Source of the DNA: Deltaproteobacteria bacterium
GTDB lineage: Bacteria > Desulfobacterota > Desulfobaccia > Desulfobaccales > 0-14-0-80-60-11
DNA: 55,138 nt
Assembly: GCA_026388765.1 (NCBI GenBank)
Contig: JAPLJC010000169.1
Location: 1 to 55,138 of the forward strand
Reading direction: 5' to 3'
Below are positions 8,174 through 15,975 of this stretch, one piece after another. Position 1 is the stretch's first letter; every line of letters begins with the position of its first letter. The translations under genes and the position numbers were made by a program. The notes under the pieces were generated by a model. That model did no database searches and had not been told where the DNA came from. It saw nothing but the letters and a program-made list of their open reading frames with translations.

Positions 8174-9624
8174 ATGCCGGAAGGAACCCTCTGCAACAAG
8201 AAGACCGTCGATACCAAAGAGTATCTGGATGCCTTGCTGGCCGACAAGAGCGGCAAGAAATATTATGAAGAGATGAGCCATCTCGAGGTCGACAAGGAGA
8301 AGCTCAAGAAGACGCTGGCAGCCTCCATGAAGTCACGGATGCGCGCCTGGCTGGACCTCTGCTCCCATTGCGCCCTCTGCGGCGACACCTGCTTCCTGTA
8401 TCTGGCCAACCACCGCGACCCGACCCAGGTGCCGTCGTACAAGATCCAGTCCACCCTGGGCAAGATCGTTAAGCGCAACGGCGACGTGGACAACGAACAC
8501 ATGCGCTACTGCATGGACGTGGCCTGGTCCAAGTGCACCTGCTGCAACCGCTGCGGCTCCTTCTGCCCCTACGGCATCGACATGGGCGTCATGTTCGGCT
8601 ACCTGCGCGGCCTCTGCTTCTCGCAGGGTTTCGTGCCCTGGGAGCTGAAGATCGGCACGGGCATGCACCGCATCTACCACGCCCAGATGGACGTGACCTC
8701 CGAGGATTGGGTGGAGACCTGCGAATGGATGGCCGACGAGCAGCAGGAGGAGTGGCCGGGTCTGGAGATCCCGGTGGACAAGGTGGGCGCCGACCTGATG
8801 TACACCTTGAACGCCCGGGAGCCCAAGCACTATCCCGAGGACATCGCCGAGGCCGCCATCCTCTTCCACATCGCCGGTGAGAACTGGACCGTGCCGAGCG
8901 AGGGCTGGGAACAGACCAGCCTGGCGATGTTTGCCGGGGACTGGGGCGCTTGCAAGGTGATGGTCGAGAGCGTTTACGGGGCCATGGAGCGCCTGAAGCC
9001 CAAACGGGTCTTGGGCACCGAATGCGGCCACGCCCACCGGGCCACGGTCATCGAGGGACCCTATTGGGTCGGACGCAAGGATGGCCGGCCGCCGGTGGAG
9101 TATATCCACTACACCGAGTGGGTGGCCGAGGCCCTGCGCACCGGCAAGATCAAGATCGACCCGGACAAGAGGATCAAGGAACTGGTCACCTTACAAGACT
9201 CCTGCAACTATATCCGCAACTATGGACTGGCGGACGTCACCCGGGAGATCATTAGTTACCTGGTGGAGCCGGGCTATTTCTGGCGGACGTCACCCGGGAG
9301 ATCATTAGTTACCTGGTGGAGCCGGGCTATTTCGTCGAGATGCACCCGAACCGGGAGCACAACTTCTGCTGCGGCGGCGGCGGCGGTTTTAACGGCATCG
9401 GCATGTATCGCCAGCAGCGCAACGTGGGCCTGAAGGTGAAGCGCGATCAGATCCTGGCCACCGGCGCCAAGCTGGTTATCTCCCCCTGCCATAACTGCTG
9501 GGACGCCATCCGGGACCTGGAGGAGATCTACGAGTTGGGGATCAAATGGAGCTTCCTGAAGCCCCTGCTCATCAAGATGGCCATCATTCCGGAGCATCTG
9601 AAGCCCAAGGAAGAGGTAGAGTAA
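8174..9624 (+). CDS. hmcF: HmcF: cytoplasmic Fe-S/CCG-domain subunit, frameshifted by a 53-bp duplication
   Basis: Two four-cysteine Fe-S groups (C63-x2-C-x2-C-x3-C73 and C121...C124-x2-C-x3-C131) are followed by CCG-domain sequences ('[10 protein letters not shown]', '[12 protein letters not shown]', 'SPCHNCWD'), as in HmcF, DsrK and HdrD. It is thought to carry electrons to the cytoplasmic sulfate-reduction machinery. An exact 53-bp tandem duplication (9228-9333) shifts the frame: the first frame ends at 9433 and the true C-terminus is read from about 9316. Removing one copy restores 465 residues, the normal length. Either the gene is broken in this genome or the repeat is an assembly error. 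AAGGAG precedes ATG 8174. Confidence 0.9.
9228..9333 (+). repeat. 53-bp exact tandem duplication inside hmcF
   Basis: Bases 9228-9280 and 9281-9333 are identical and directly adjacent. Because 53 is not a multiple of three, the duplication frameshifts hmcF. Confidence 0.97.
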
Positions 9625-9656
9625 GGCGGCAAAGAACCTAACCAGGGAAATTAACC

Positions 9657-9699
9657 GGGAGGGCCGGGGGGACAAAACCCCCGCCCTCCCTGATTTTTT
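9657..9699 (+). terminator. Terminator of the hmc operon
   Basis: A long hairpin (GGGAGGG-c-CGGGGG with CCCCCG-CCCTCCC, 9657-9690) has one bulged base and is followed by TGATTTTTT. It lies 33 bases after the hmcF stop. Confidence 0.88.
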
Positions 9700-9718
9700 G
9701 GGCCAAAAAGCCTTGTCC

Positions 9719-9779
9719 GTAGGGGCGCACTTGCGTGTGCGCCCTAAATTGAAGGTGGACCCATGGGTCCACCCCTACC
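9719..9779. repeat. Composite dispersed palindrome (GTAGGGGC...CCCTACC)
   Basis: Terminal GTAGGGGC and CCCCTACC flank two inner hairpins: GGGCGCAC/GTGCGCCC and the 20-bp perfect palindrome GGTGGACCCATGGGTCCACC. It fills the gap between the convergent hmc and isc operons and is a full-length member of the GTAGGG family. Confidence 0.7.
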
Positions 9780-9786
9780 ATAAAAC

Positions 9787-10155
9787 CTAATGAGGTTTTT
9801 CCTGATAATTCTTGATGGCCAGGGCCAGGGCCTCCGCCCCCAGGTTGGAGCAGTGCAGCTTGTTGGCGGGCAGGCCCCCCAAAGCTTCGGCCACCGTCTT
9901 ATTGGTGATCTTCAGGGCTTCCTCCAGGTTCCGGCCTTTGGCCATTTCGCTGACCATGTCCGAGACGGCAATGGCCGCCACGCAGCCAAAGGTCTGAAAC
10001 TTCACGTCCACCAGGTTGCCGTCCGCCACTTTGATGTAGACGGTCATCATGTCGCCGCAGACCGGATTGCCCACCTCGCCGACGCCATCGGCGTCTTCGA
10101 TGACCCCGGCGTTCCGGGGATTATTAAAATGCTCCATCACGGTGTCAGAGTACAT
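9787..10155 (-). CDS. iscU: IscU/NifU-N iron-sulfur scaffold
   Basis: This 122-residue scaffold has the three conserved cysteines in their usual contexts: GNPVCGD, FGCVAAIA and LHCSNLG. The Asp after the first Cys that tunes cluster release is present. It assembles [2Fe-2S]/[4Fe-4S] clusters from sulfur delivered by the desulfurase encoded upstream. It is last in the operon tusA-like/iscS/rrf2/iscU, two bases after the rrf2 stop. Confidence 0.93.
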   Translation of the reverse strand: MYSDTVMEHFNNPRNAGVIEDADGVGEVGNPVCGDMMTVYIKVADGNLVDVKFQTFGCVAAIAVSDMVSEMAKGRNLEEALKITNKTVAEALGGLPANKLHCSNLGAEALALAIKNYQEKPH

Positions 10156-10157
10156 CT

Positions 10158-10583
10158 TTAAGCTCCTTGCGCGCCGGCCCTGGCTCGCTCGGCCAGGTCG
10201 GCCAGTGTAATGGCATGTAATTTATCGAACATTGCCTGCGCGACCTCTTTCCAGATAAGCCGCGTGGGGCAGAGATTGGAGCGCTGGCACACTTCGGCAT
10301 GTTCACTGCACTCCGCCAGGCTGGGCCCTTCTTCCAGGAGGGCCACGATCTCTCCCAGGGTGATCTCCTCCGGTGGCCTGGCCAGGAAATGCCCCCCTTT
10401 GGGGCCCCGTACACTCAACACGTAATTGGCTTTCTTCAGGGGGATGATAATTTGCTCCAGATATTTCACCGAGATATCCTGGCGTTTGGCGATCTCCCCC
10501 AAATGGATGGGGCCTTGATCGTAATGTTGGGCCATATCCAGGAGAAGTCGGGTACCGTAGCGGCTCTTGGTGGAAAGCTTCAT
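10158..10583 (-). CDS. iscR: Rrf2-family Fe-S transcription regulator (IscR-like)
   Basis: An N-terminal winged helix (start MKLSTKSRYGTRLLLDMA, with the 'VRGPKGGHFLARP' wing near 58-70) is followed by cysteines C92, C99 and C105, the arrangement used by IscR for a [2Fe-2S] cluster. This 141-residue protein probably senses cluster status and represses or tunes its own operon. Its start overlaps the iscS stop by four bases. Rrf2 was named from the hmc region of Desulfovibrio, so its closeness to hmc is suggestive, but the operon setting points to the isc role. Confidence 0.9.
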   Translation of the reverse strand: MKLSTKSRYGTRLLLDMAQHYDQGPIHLGEIAKRQDISVKYLEQIIIPLKKANYVLSVRGPKGGHFLARPPEEITLGEIVALLEEGPSLAECSEHAEVCQRSNLCPTRLIWKEVAQAMFDKLHAITLADLAERARAGAQGA

Positions 10584-11773
10584 GATTGCCCCCCCGCGGC
10601 CGCGGCGATTTTTTTGCGCCAGACCGGGGAGAAGGAGCGGAGTCGCTCCACCGCCGGCGGCAGTTGGGCCAGGACGTAGTCCATCTCGGCCTCCGTGTTA
10701 ACGCGGTTCAGGGTCAGGACCAGAGACCCCTGGGCCACGTCCGGCTTGATCCCGATGGCGCACAGGACCGGCGAGACCTTCAGGGCCTTGGAGGCGCAGG
10801 CCGAACCGGTGTTGGCGTAAATCCCCCGGGGGCTCAGCAGGAAGAGGAGCGCCTCGCCTTCGATGCCTTCAAAGCAAAAACTGGCATGTCCCGGCAGGCG
10901 CAACTCCGGGTGCCCGGTGTAAATGGCGTAGGGAATCTTCTCCTGGATGCCGGCCACCAGGCGGTCCCGTAATTTCTTCAAATGCCGGGAGCCGGCCTCC
11001 AGCTCCCCTTGGGCCAACTCCGCCGCCGTTCCCAGGGCCACGATGCCGGGCACATTCTCGGTGCCGCCGCGCCGGCCGTTTTCCTGAATACCGCTGTGGA
11101 TCTGCGGCACCAGACGCAGTTGCGGCCGGAAGTACAGGGCGCCGATACCTTTGGGCGCCCCCAGGGCCGGCCCGGAGAGACTGAGGAGATCCACCTGCCA
11201 GTCATCCACGGCAATGGGAATAGCTCCCACCGTGGCCACCGCGTCGCTGTGAAACAGGACCCCCGCGGCCCGGCAGAGCGCGGCCAGTTCCGGGAGGTTC
11301 TGCATGGTGCCGATCTCATTGCTGCCGTGGCCGATGGAGACCAGGACCGTAGAGGGCCGGAGGACCTTTTGCAGCCGCTCCGTCTCCACTTGCCCAAATT
11401 TATTGACCGGCAGAAAGGTCACCTCGAAGTCGTGGAACTTTTCCAGGTAGCGGGCCGAGTTCAGCACCGAGTGATGCTCAATGGCAGAGACGACAAGGTG
11501 CCGGCCTTTCTTCAGGTGGGCCAGGGCCGCGCCTTTGATGGCCAGGTTGTTGGCTTCGGCCCCGGAGGAGGTAAAGATGACCCCGGCGGGGTGCCCCCCG
11601 ATGAGGCGGCCAACCTTGGCCCGGTTCGCCTCAACCACCTCTTTAATGTCCGATCCCAGGTCGTACACCGCGGAGGGGTTGCCAAAACGCTGGGAAAAGT
11701 AAGGGAGCATCGCCTCCAAGACCTCCGGCCGCACCGGGGTGGCCGCGGCGTGATCCAAATATACCTGTGTCAT
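10580..11773 (-). CDS. iscS: Cysteine desulfurase (IscS/NifS)
   Basis: This 397-residue PLP enzyme has the family start 'MTQVYLDHAAATPVRPEVLEAM', split here as MTQVYLDHAAATP plus VRPEV. It also has 'SSGAEANNLAIKG', the 'SAIEHHSVL' His region and the SACASKAL active-site Cys loop near residue 325. It makes alanine and an enzyme persulfide for Fe-S assembly. Although the frame is open further upstream, the ATG at 11773 matches the family start and has GAGGTTG seven bases before it. It begins seven bases after the tusA-like stop. Confidence 0.94.
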   Translation of the reverse strand: MTQVYLDHAAATPVRPEVLEAMLPYFSQRFGNPSAVYDLGSDIKEVVEANRAKVGRLIGGHPAGVIFTSSGAEANNLAIKGAALAHLKKGRHLVVSAIEHHSVLNSARYLEKFHDFEVTFLPVNKFGQVETERLQKVLRPSTVLVSIGHGSNEIGTMQNLPELAALCRAAGVLFHSDAVATVGAIPIAVDDWQVDLLSLSGPALGAPKGIGALYFRPQLRLVPQIHSGIQENGRRGGTENVPGIVALGTAAELAQGELEAGSRHLKKLRDRLVAGIQEKIPYAIYTGHPELRLPGHASFCFEGIEGEALLFLLSPRGIYANTGSACASKALKVSPVLCAIGIKPDVAQGSLVLTLNRVNTEAEMDYVLAQLPPAVERLRSFSPVWRKKIAAAAGGQS

Positions 11774-11780
11774 TTCAACC

Positions 11781-12035
11781 TCAGTGGAGCTTCTTGATGT
11801 AAAGTTTATAGATATCTTCGCTTTCGTCTTCGCAAACGCCGACGAACTCTTGACCATGTTTGGTGCACCAGGCCGGGAGGTCATCGAGGGCGCCGTCGTA
11901 ATCGGTTAAAATCTCCAGCACCTGGCCGGTTTTTAAATCCTTGATCAACTCGGAAGGTTCCAAAAGATGCATGGGACAGACCCGATAAACCAGGTCGGCC
12001 GTGACATCGGATTTACAATCTTTCAGGAATCTCAT
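11781..12035 (-). CDS. TusA/SirA-like sulfur carrier
   Basis: This 84-residue protein has a TusA-type fold signature: 'VCPMHLLEPSELIKDLKTGQVLEILTDYDGA', with Cys20 at the position of the TusA active Cys. The second Pro of the usual CPxP is His here, so it is divergent. Further cysteines are at about 57 and 68. GGGGAGGAGG precedes the ATG. As the first gene before iscS it may accept persulfide from the desulfurase. It could alternatively be a redox-sensing relative. Confidence 0.85.
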   Translation of the reverse strand: MRFLKDCKSDVTADLVYRVCPMHLLEPSELIKDLKTGQVLEILTDYDGALDDLPAWCTKHGQEFVGVCEDESEDIYKLYIKKLH

Positions 12036-12076
12036 TTGACCTCCTCCCCTAATCGGGCGGAACTTAGTTTATCTGT

Positions 12077-12109
12077 ATTATATATTAAGTCTATATAGAA
12101 TTAAATCAA
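12077..12109 (-). promoter_or_regulatory. AT-rich promoter/operator region of the isc operon
   Basis: On the minus strand TTGATT (12109-12104) and TATAAT (12082-12077) are 21 bases apart. This is too long for a simple sigma70 promoter but typical of regulator-dependent ones. The stretch 12060-12110 is much more AT-rich than its surroundings and directly precedes the tusA-like gene. Confidence 0.25.
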
Positions 12110-12230
12110 GGTGTCTCTCGAAATAATTTCGCCGTGTCCCGGATTTTGAGTTCATTCAGACGCGGCGCGAGATTGGTAAATCTCCTCAGCGAATTGCCTG
12201 GTGGCCCAGAGCTATTAACCAAACCCTTGC

Positions 12231-12268
12231 TAAAAATAAAAAGGCTGACAACCCCTCGATTGCCAACC
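12231..12268 (-). terminator. Terminator of tRNA-Pro
   Basis: On the minus strand GGTTGGCAA pairs with TTGTCAGCC (nine pairs, two G-U) around an 8-base loop, followed by TTTTTATTTTT. It begins 22 bases beyond the tRNA 3' end. Confidence 0.75.
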
Positions 12269-12290
12269 TCTCTTAATTCCTGGTTTATCC

Positions 12291-12367
12291 TGGTCGGGAC
12301 GAGAGGATTTGAACCTCCGACCCCCTGAACCCCATTCAGGTGCGCTACCAGTCTGCGCCACGTCCCG
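12291..12367 (-). tRNA. tRNA-Pro, anticodon GGG
   Basis: The minus strand folds into a complete cloverleaf. The acceptor is CGGGACG/CGTCCCG, the D arm GCGC...GCGC and the anticodon stem CCTGA/TCAGG. The loop ATGGGGT gives anticodon GGG, and the T arm is GGAGG-TTCAAAT-CCTCT. The 3' ACCA is encoded (12294-12291). Anticodon GGG reads CCC and CCU. Confidence 0.96.
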
Positions 12368-12377
12368 ACAAAAAATA

Positions 12378-12406
12378 AATATATCAACTGACCCGTCTCC
12401 TGTCAA
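12378..12406 (-). promoter_or_regulatory. Promoter of tRNA-Pro
   Basis: On the minus strand TTGACA (12406-12401) and TATATT (12383-12378) have a 17-base spacer. The predicted start is a few bases before the tRNA 5' end at 12367. Confidence 0.75.
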
Positions 12407-12614
12407 TAAGTCCGAGGATGGTGGGATCATGGTGACGGGTAGGCCGGTGAGAGCGTTCCTACGGCTTAATGCCGCAGTCGGAGCCCCAGGGAAAGGGCCG
12501 TCCGGAAAACCTGTTGAGGTATGTGAATAAATCTGATAATAAAAATAGGTTGCCCCGGGCAGAAAAGTTAAGGTCTGAGCCGGGGAGGCAAGATTGAGGG
12601 AAAGGGAGATTTTG

Positions 12615-14702
12615 ATGTCGGGCAAAACCGCAAATATCCGCAACCTGGTGCTCATCGGCCACAGCGGCTGTGGCAAGACCTCATTGGCAGAGGCCCTGTT
12701 GTTTACCGCCGGGGCCACCTCCCGGCTGGGAAAGGTCGATGACGGCTCCTCCGTCCTCGATTACGAGCCCGAAGAAATCAAGCGCAAGATCACCATCTCG
12801 AGCGCCTTCCACCACTATCAATGGAAGAAACACACCGTCTATCTGGCCGACACCCCCGGCGACGACAACTTCCTGGCCGACACCCGGGCCGCCCTCCACG
12901 TGGGGGATGGGGCCGTGGTGGTCATCGACGCGGTGGACGGTGTCAAGGTGGGCACCGAGAAGGTCTGGCAGGCCGCCGACCATTATAAATTGCCGCGGCT
13001 AATCTTCGTTAACAAGCTGGATCGGGAACGGGCCGATTTTGCCGCGGTAATGAAGAATGTCAAGGATATCCTGGAAGTCCAGGCGGTGCCTCTGCAGTTG
13101 CCCATCGGCAAAGAGGCCGGCTTTAAGGGGGTGGTGGATCTCATCAGCCTGAAGGCCTACACCGCGGCCGCCGGCGGCAAGCTGGAGGCCGGGCCCATCC
13201 CCGCTGATTTGCAGGACGAAGTGGCGGAGTTGCGGGGCGATCTGATGAATTTCGCCGCTGAGAGTGACGACGCCCTGATCGAAAAATTCCTGGAGGAAGG
13301 GGAACTCACCCCGGAGGAGATCTACCGCGGCCTGAAGATCGGCGTCCTCAAGGGCGCCTTCGTGCCGGTGCTGTGCGGCGCGGCCTCCAACCACCTGGGC
13401 CCCGTCGGCGCCAGCCTACTGCTGGACGCCATCAATGCCTACCTGCCTGCCCCTGAGGAACGGGGTCAGGTTAAGGGAACCAAACCGGGTTCGGGGGAAG
13501 AAGTAGCCCTGGAGCCGGACCCGGACAGCCCCCTGGCGGCCCAGGTCTTCAAGACCGTGGCCGACCCCTATGCCGGCCGGCTGTCCATCTTCCGGGTCTA
13601 CTCCGGCACCATGACCGCCGATGCCACCGTGTACAACGTGAACAAGGAAGCGCCCGAACGATACGGCCAGCTCTTCCTGCTGGAAGGCAAGGGCCAGAAG
13701 GCGGTGGCCAGCGTCGGCCCCGGCGCCTTTGCGGCAGTGGCCAAGCTTAAGGAGACGGTGACTGGCGACACCCTGGCCACCGAAGCCAAACCCATCCTGC
13801 TGCCGGCTTTGCTGCCTTCCCATACCATGGTCACCTTTGCCATTGAGCCCAAGAAGCAGGGGGAGGAAGACAAGGTCTTCTCCTCTTTCTCCAAATTGAT
13901 CGAAGAGGACCCGTCGCTGGCCATCACCCGCAACGCCGATACCAAGGAAATCCTCGTCTCCGGCGTGGGTGCGGTACACATCGAGGCCACCGCTGAAAAG
14001 ATGAAACGGAAATTCGGGGTGGAGCTCAACCTGAAGCCGCCCAAGGTGCCGTACCGGGAGACCATCAAGGCCACCGTCAAGGTCCAGGGCAAATATAAAC
14101 GGCAGTCCGGCGGCCGCGGCCAATACGGCGACACCTGGCTGGAACTGGAGCCCCTGCCCAAGGGCTCGGGTTTCGAGTTCGTCGACAAGATCGTCGGCGG
14201 CGCCATCCCCCGGAATTTTATCCCCTCGGTGGAAAAGGGCATCGTCGAGGCCAAGAACGAAGGCGTGCTGGCCGGCTTCCCCTGCGTGGACTTCCGGGTC
14301 ACCCTCTATGACGGCTCCTTCCACGACGTCGACTCCTCCGATATGGCCTTCAAGATCGCCGGCTCCATGGGCTATAAGAAGGGCTGCGAACAGGCCAAAC
14401 CCACCCTGCTGGAACCCGTCATGAAGCTGGTGGTGACCGTGCCGGAAGACAACATGGGCGACATCATCGGCGACCTCAACGGCCGCCGGGGGCGGGTCCT
14501 CGGGGTCGAAGCCGAAGGCAAGCTGCAAATCATCACCGCCCACGTGCCCATGATCGAGGTGCTGCTCTATGCCCCGGACTTGATTTCCAAGACCGGCGGC
14601 CGGGGCACGTACAGCATGGAGTTCGACCACTACGAGGAAGTGCCGCCCCAACAGGCGGAAAAGATCATCGCCGAGGCCAAGGCGGCGAAAGAGAAGGAAT
14701 AG
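12615..14702 (+). CDS. EF-G-like translational GTPase (EF-G2 type)
   Basis: This 695-residue protein has the full EF-G domain order: GTPase domain, 'SPLAAQVFKTVADPYAGRLS' domain II, and C-terminal domains with 'YKRQSGGRGQYGDTWLE'. The P-loop is GHSGCGKT and G4 is NKLD. In G3 the usual DTPGH is DTPGDDNF, so the catalytic His of EF-G is an Asp, a sign of the EF-G-like paralogue group rather than the housekeeping fusA. The role in translation or ribosome rescue is unclear. GGGAG lies six bases before ATG 12615; an in-frame ATG at 12594 lacks a ribosome site. Confidence 0.9.
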   Translation: MSGKTANIRNLVLIGHSGCGKTSLAEALLFTAGATSRLGKVDDGSSVLDYEPEEIKRKITISSAFHHYQWKKHTVYLADTPGDDNFLADTRAALHVGDGAVVVIDAVDGVKVGTEKVWQAADHYKLPRLIFVNKLDRERADFAAVMKNVKDILEVQAVPLQLPIGKEAGFKGVVDLISLKAYTAAAGGKLEAGPIPADLQDEVAELRGDLMNFAAESDDALIEKFLEEGELTPEEIYRGLKIGVLKGAFVPVLCGAASNHLGPVGASLLLDAINAYLPAPEERGQVKGTKPGSGEEVALEPDPDSPLAAQVFKTVADPYAGRLSIFRVYSGTMTADATVYNVNKEAPERYGQLFLLEGKGQKAVASVGPGAFAAVAKLKETVTGDTLATEAKPILLPALLPSHTMVTFAIEPKKQGEEDKVFSSFSKLIEEDPSLAITRNADTKEILVSGVGAVHIEATAEKMKRKFGVELNLKPPKVPYRETIKATVKVQGKYKRQSGGRGQYGDTWLELEPLPKGSGFEFVDKIVGGAIPRNFIPSVEKGIVEAKNEGVLAGFPCVDFRVTLYDGSFHDVDSSDMAFKIAGSMGYKKGCEQAKPTLLEPVMKLVVTVPEDNMGDIIGDLNGRRGRVLGVEAEGKLQIITAHVPMIEVLLYAPDLISKTGGRGTYSMEFDHYEEVPPQQAEKIIAEAKAAKEKE

Positions 14703-14712
14703 GAAAGGATAA

Positions 14713-14758
14713 TTGAGGGAGGGGGCCAGGGGCCGAGTGCCCCTGCCCCCTCCCTCAA
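14713..14758 (+). terminator. Long GC-rich hairpin after the EF-G-like gene
   Basis: A nearly perfect 20-bp stem, TTGAGGGAGGGGG-c-CAGGGGC with its complement, lies 11 bases after the stop. A T-run appears only at 14782-14790, so termination is likely but not textbook. Confidence 0.55.
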
Positions 14759-14799
14759 ACTCCCTCCACAACCCCCATATATTTTTTTTTAAAAAAGTG

Positions 14800-14820
14800 G
14801 CACAGGCTTCCAGCCTGTGC
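14800..14820. repeat. Dispersed hairpin, GCACAGGC family
   Basis: GCACAGGCT-TCC-AGCCTGTGC is a 9-bp perfect stem directly upstream of the MOSC gene, in the same family as 46885-46905. Confidence 0.65.
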
Positions 14821-14845
14821 GGGCAATACCCACCATGATGATTCT

Positions 14846-15334
14846 ATGACTCAGCCTCCCCTCACCAACCGCACCGGCCGCATCCACGCGGTTTCCGTCA
14901 GCGACCGCAAGGGCGTGGTCAAACACAACGTACCTGAAGCCCGTCTCTTAGTAGAGCATGGGTTGGAAGGCGACGCCCACGCCGAAGGCGGCATCCGCCA
15001 GGTAAGCCTGCTTTCACTTCAAAGCATCGACAAGATGGTGGCCCTGGGGGCCAAGGTCAAGCCCGGCGATTTCGCCGAAAACCTGACCGTGGACGGCCTG
15101 GAAGTGATGACCCTGCCGGTGGGCACCCGGCTCCGGGTGGGAAATGAAGTGCTCCTGGAAATCACCCAGATCGGCAAGACCTGCCACAAAGGCTGCGCCA
15201 TCCGGGAACAGGTGGGCGACTGCGTCATGCCCCGGGAAGGCGTCTTCGCCCGGGTGCTTAAAGAGGGAGTAGTGAAGGTGGGAGACGTTATCGAGGTGCT
15301 GGATGTTCCGAGTGGGGATTCTGACCGTCAGTGA
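14846..15334 (+). CDS. MOSC-domain protein
   Basis: This 162-residue stand-alone MOSC (molybdenum cofactor sulfurase C-terminal) domain has the characteristic 'LLVEHGLEGDAHA' and 'RQVSLLS' segments near residues 33-56. Its C-terminal 'GKTCHKGCAI' has cysteines that could carry sulfur or hold the cofactor. Such proteins are thought to shuttle sulfur for Moco/W enzymes. It overlaps the next gene, a MogA homologue, by 32 bases, which supports a Moco role. Confidence 0.9.
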   Translation: MTQPPLTNRTGRIHAVSVSDRKGVVKHNVPEARLLVEHGLEGDAHAEGGIRQVSLLSLQSIDKMVALGAKVKPGDFAENLTVDGLEVMTLPVGTRLRVGNEVLLEITQIGKTCHKGCAIREQVGDCVMPREGVFARVLKEGVVKVGDVIEVLDVPSGDSDRQ

Positions 15335-15794
15335 TAAAGGGCACGCCGGCGAGCGGCACGACGCCTCCGGGCCGGAGTTGGCCGGACTGCTGCCAACCGA
15401 TAATTTTCAGGTCGCCGTCATGGCCGTGGTGCCCGACGAACGCGAGGCCATCGCCGCCCAGTTAATCACCTGGTGCGACCAGGAGCGCCTGGACCTGATC
15501 CTGACCACCGGGGGCACGGGGCTCAGCCCCCGGGACGTCACCCCGGAGGCGACGCTAACGGTAGCCGAGCGCCAGGTGCCGGGCCTGCCCGAGGCCATGC
15601 GGGCCGCCGGCCTGGCGCAGACGCCCCACGCCATGCTCTCCCGGGGGGTGGCGGTGATCCGGGGCTGCACCCTGATCGTCAACCTCCCCGGCAGCCCCAA
15701 GGGGGCCCGGGAAAACCTCACGGCCATCCTGCCGGCCCTGCCCCACGCCCTGGAGAAACTGGGTGGCGACCCGTCCGAATGCGGCGCCCCATAA
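15303..15794 (+). CDS. mogA: MogA/MoaB molybdopterin adenylyltransferase
   Basis: This 163-residue MoCF-fold protein has the TTGGTGLSPRDVTPEA signature (residues about 63-78) and 'NLPGSPKGARENL' near 123-135. Both are part of the molybdopterin/ATP site of MogA and MoaB. It adenylates molybdopterin before metal insertion. It overlaps the MOSC gene. The choice between MogA and MoaB names is not secure. Confidence 0.9.
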   Translation: MFRVGILTVSDKGHAGERHDASGPELAGLLPTDNFQVAVMAVVPDEREAIAAQLITWCDQERLDLILTTGGTGLSPRDVTPEATLTVAERQVPGLPEAMRAAGLAQTPHAMLSRGVAVIRGCTLIVNLPGSPKGARENLTAILPALPHALEKLGGDPSECGAP

Positions 15795-15799
15795 AGGCA

Positions 15800-15834
15800 G
15801 TTTCAAGTTTTGAGTTTTTCGTTTTTAGTTAAAA
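15800..15834. repeat. Heptanucleotide array (GTTTCAA type), five units
   Basis: Units are GTTTCAA, GTTTTGA, GTTTTTC, GTTTTTA, GTTAAAA with an exact 7-base period. The array starts six bases after the mogA stop. Confidence 0.75.
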
Positions 15835-15847
15835 AACATCGGCAAGC

Positions 15848-15889
15848 AATATTAAGGCCAGGGGCAAGTCCCTGGCCTTAATATTTTTT
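15848..15889 (+). terminator. Terminator of the MOSC-mogA pair
   Basis: A perfect 16-bp stem (15848-15863 with 15870-15885) has a 6-base loop and runs into TTTTTT. Confidence 0.9.
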
Positions 15890-15891
15890 CG

Positions 15892-15923
15892 GTTCCCCTG
15901 ATCTCCAAGTTTAACTTGGGAAC
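15892..15923. repeat. Dispersed hairpin, GTTCCC...TTGGGAAC family
   Basis: GTTCCC ... CCAAGTTTAACTTGG GAAC contains the hairpin CCAAGT-TTA-ACTTGG. Relatives are seen at about 49579-49605 and 49643-49668. Confidence 0.45.
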
Positions 15924-15940
15924 CAAGGACCTTAGATTTT

Positions 15941-15975
15941 ACTGATCACTGATCACTGACCACTGATCACTGTCT
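15941..15975. repeat. Heptanucleotide array (ACTGATC type), five units
   Basis: Units are ACTGATC, ACTGATC, ACTGACC, ACTGATC, ACTGTCT with an exact 7-base period. The last unit abuts the stop codon of the minus-strand gene ending at 15976. Confidence 0.8.

Noticed and set aside
12134-12328. 64-codon frame ending GTRGFEPPTP
   Set aside because: That ending is a familiar false translation across a tRNA gene; the tRNA-Pro at 12291-12367 explains it.
12291-12367. tRNA-Pro as an integration site
   Set aside because: No integrase gene or repeated tRNA 3' end was found nearby.
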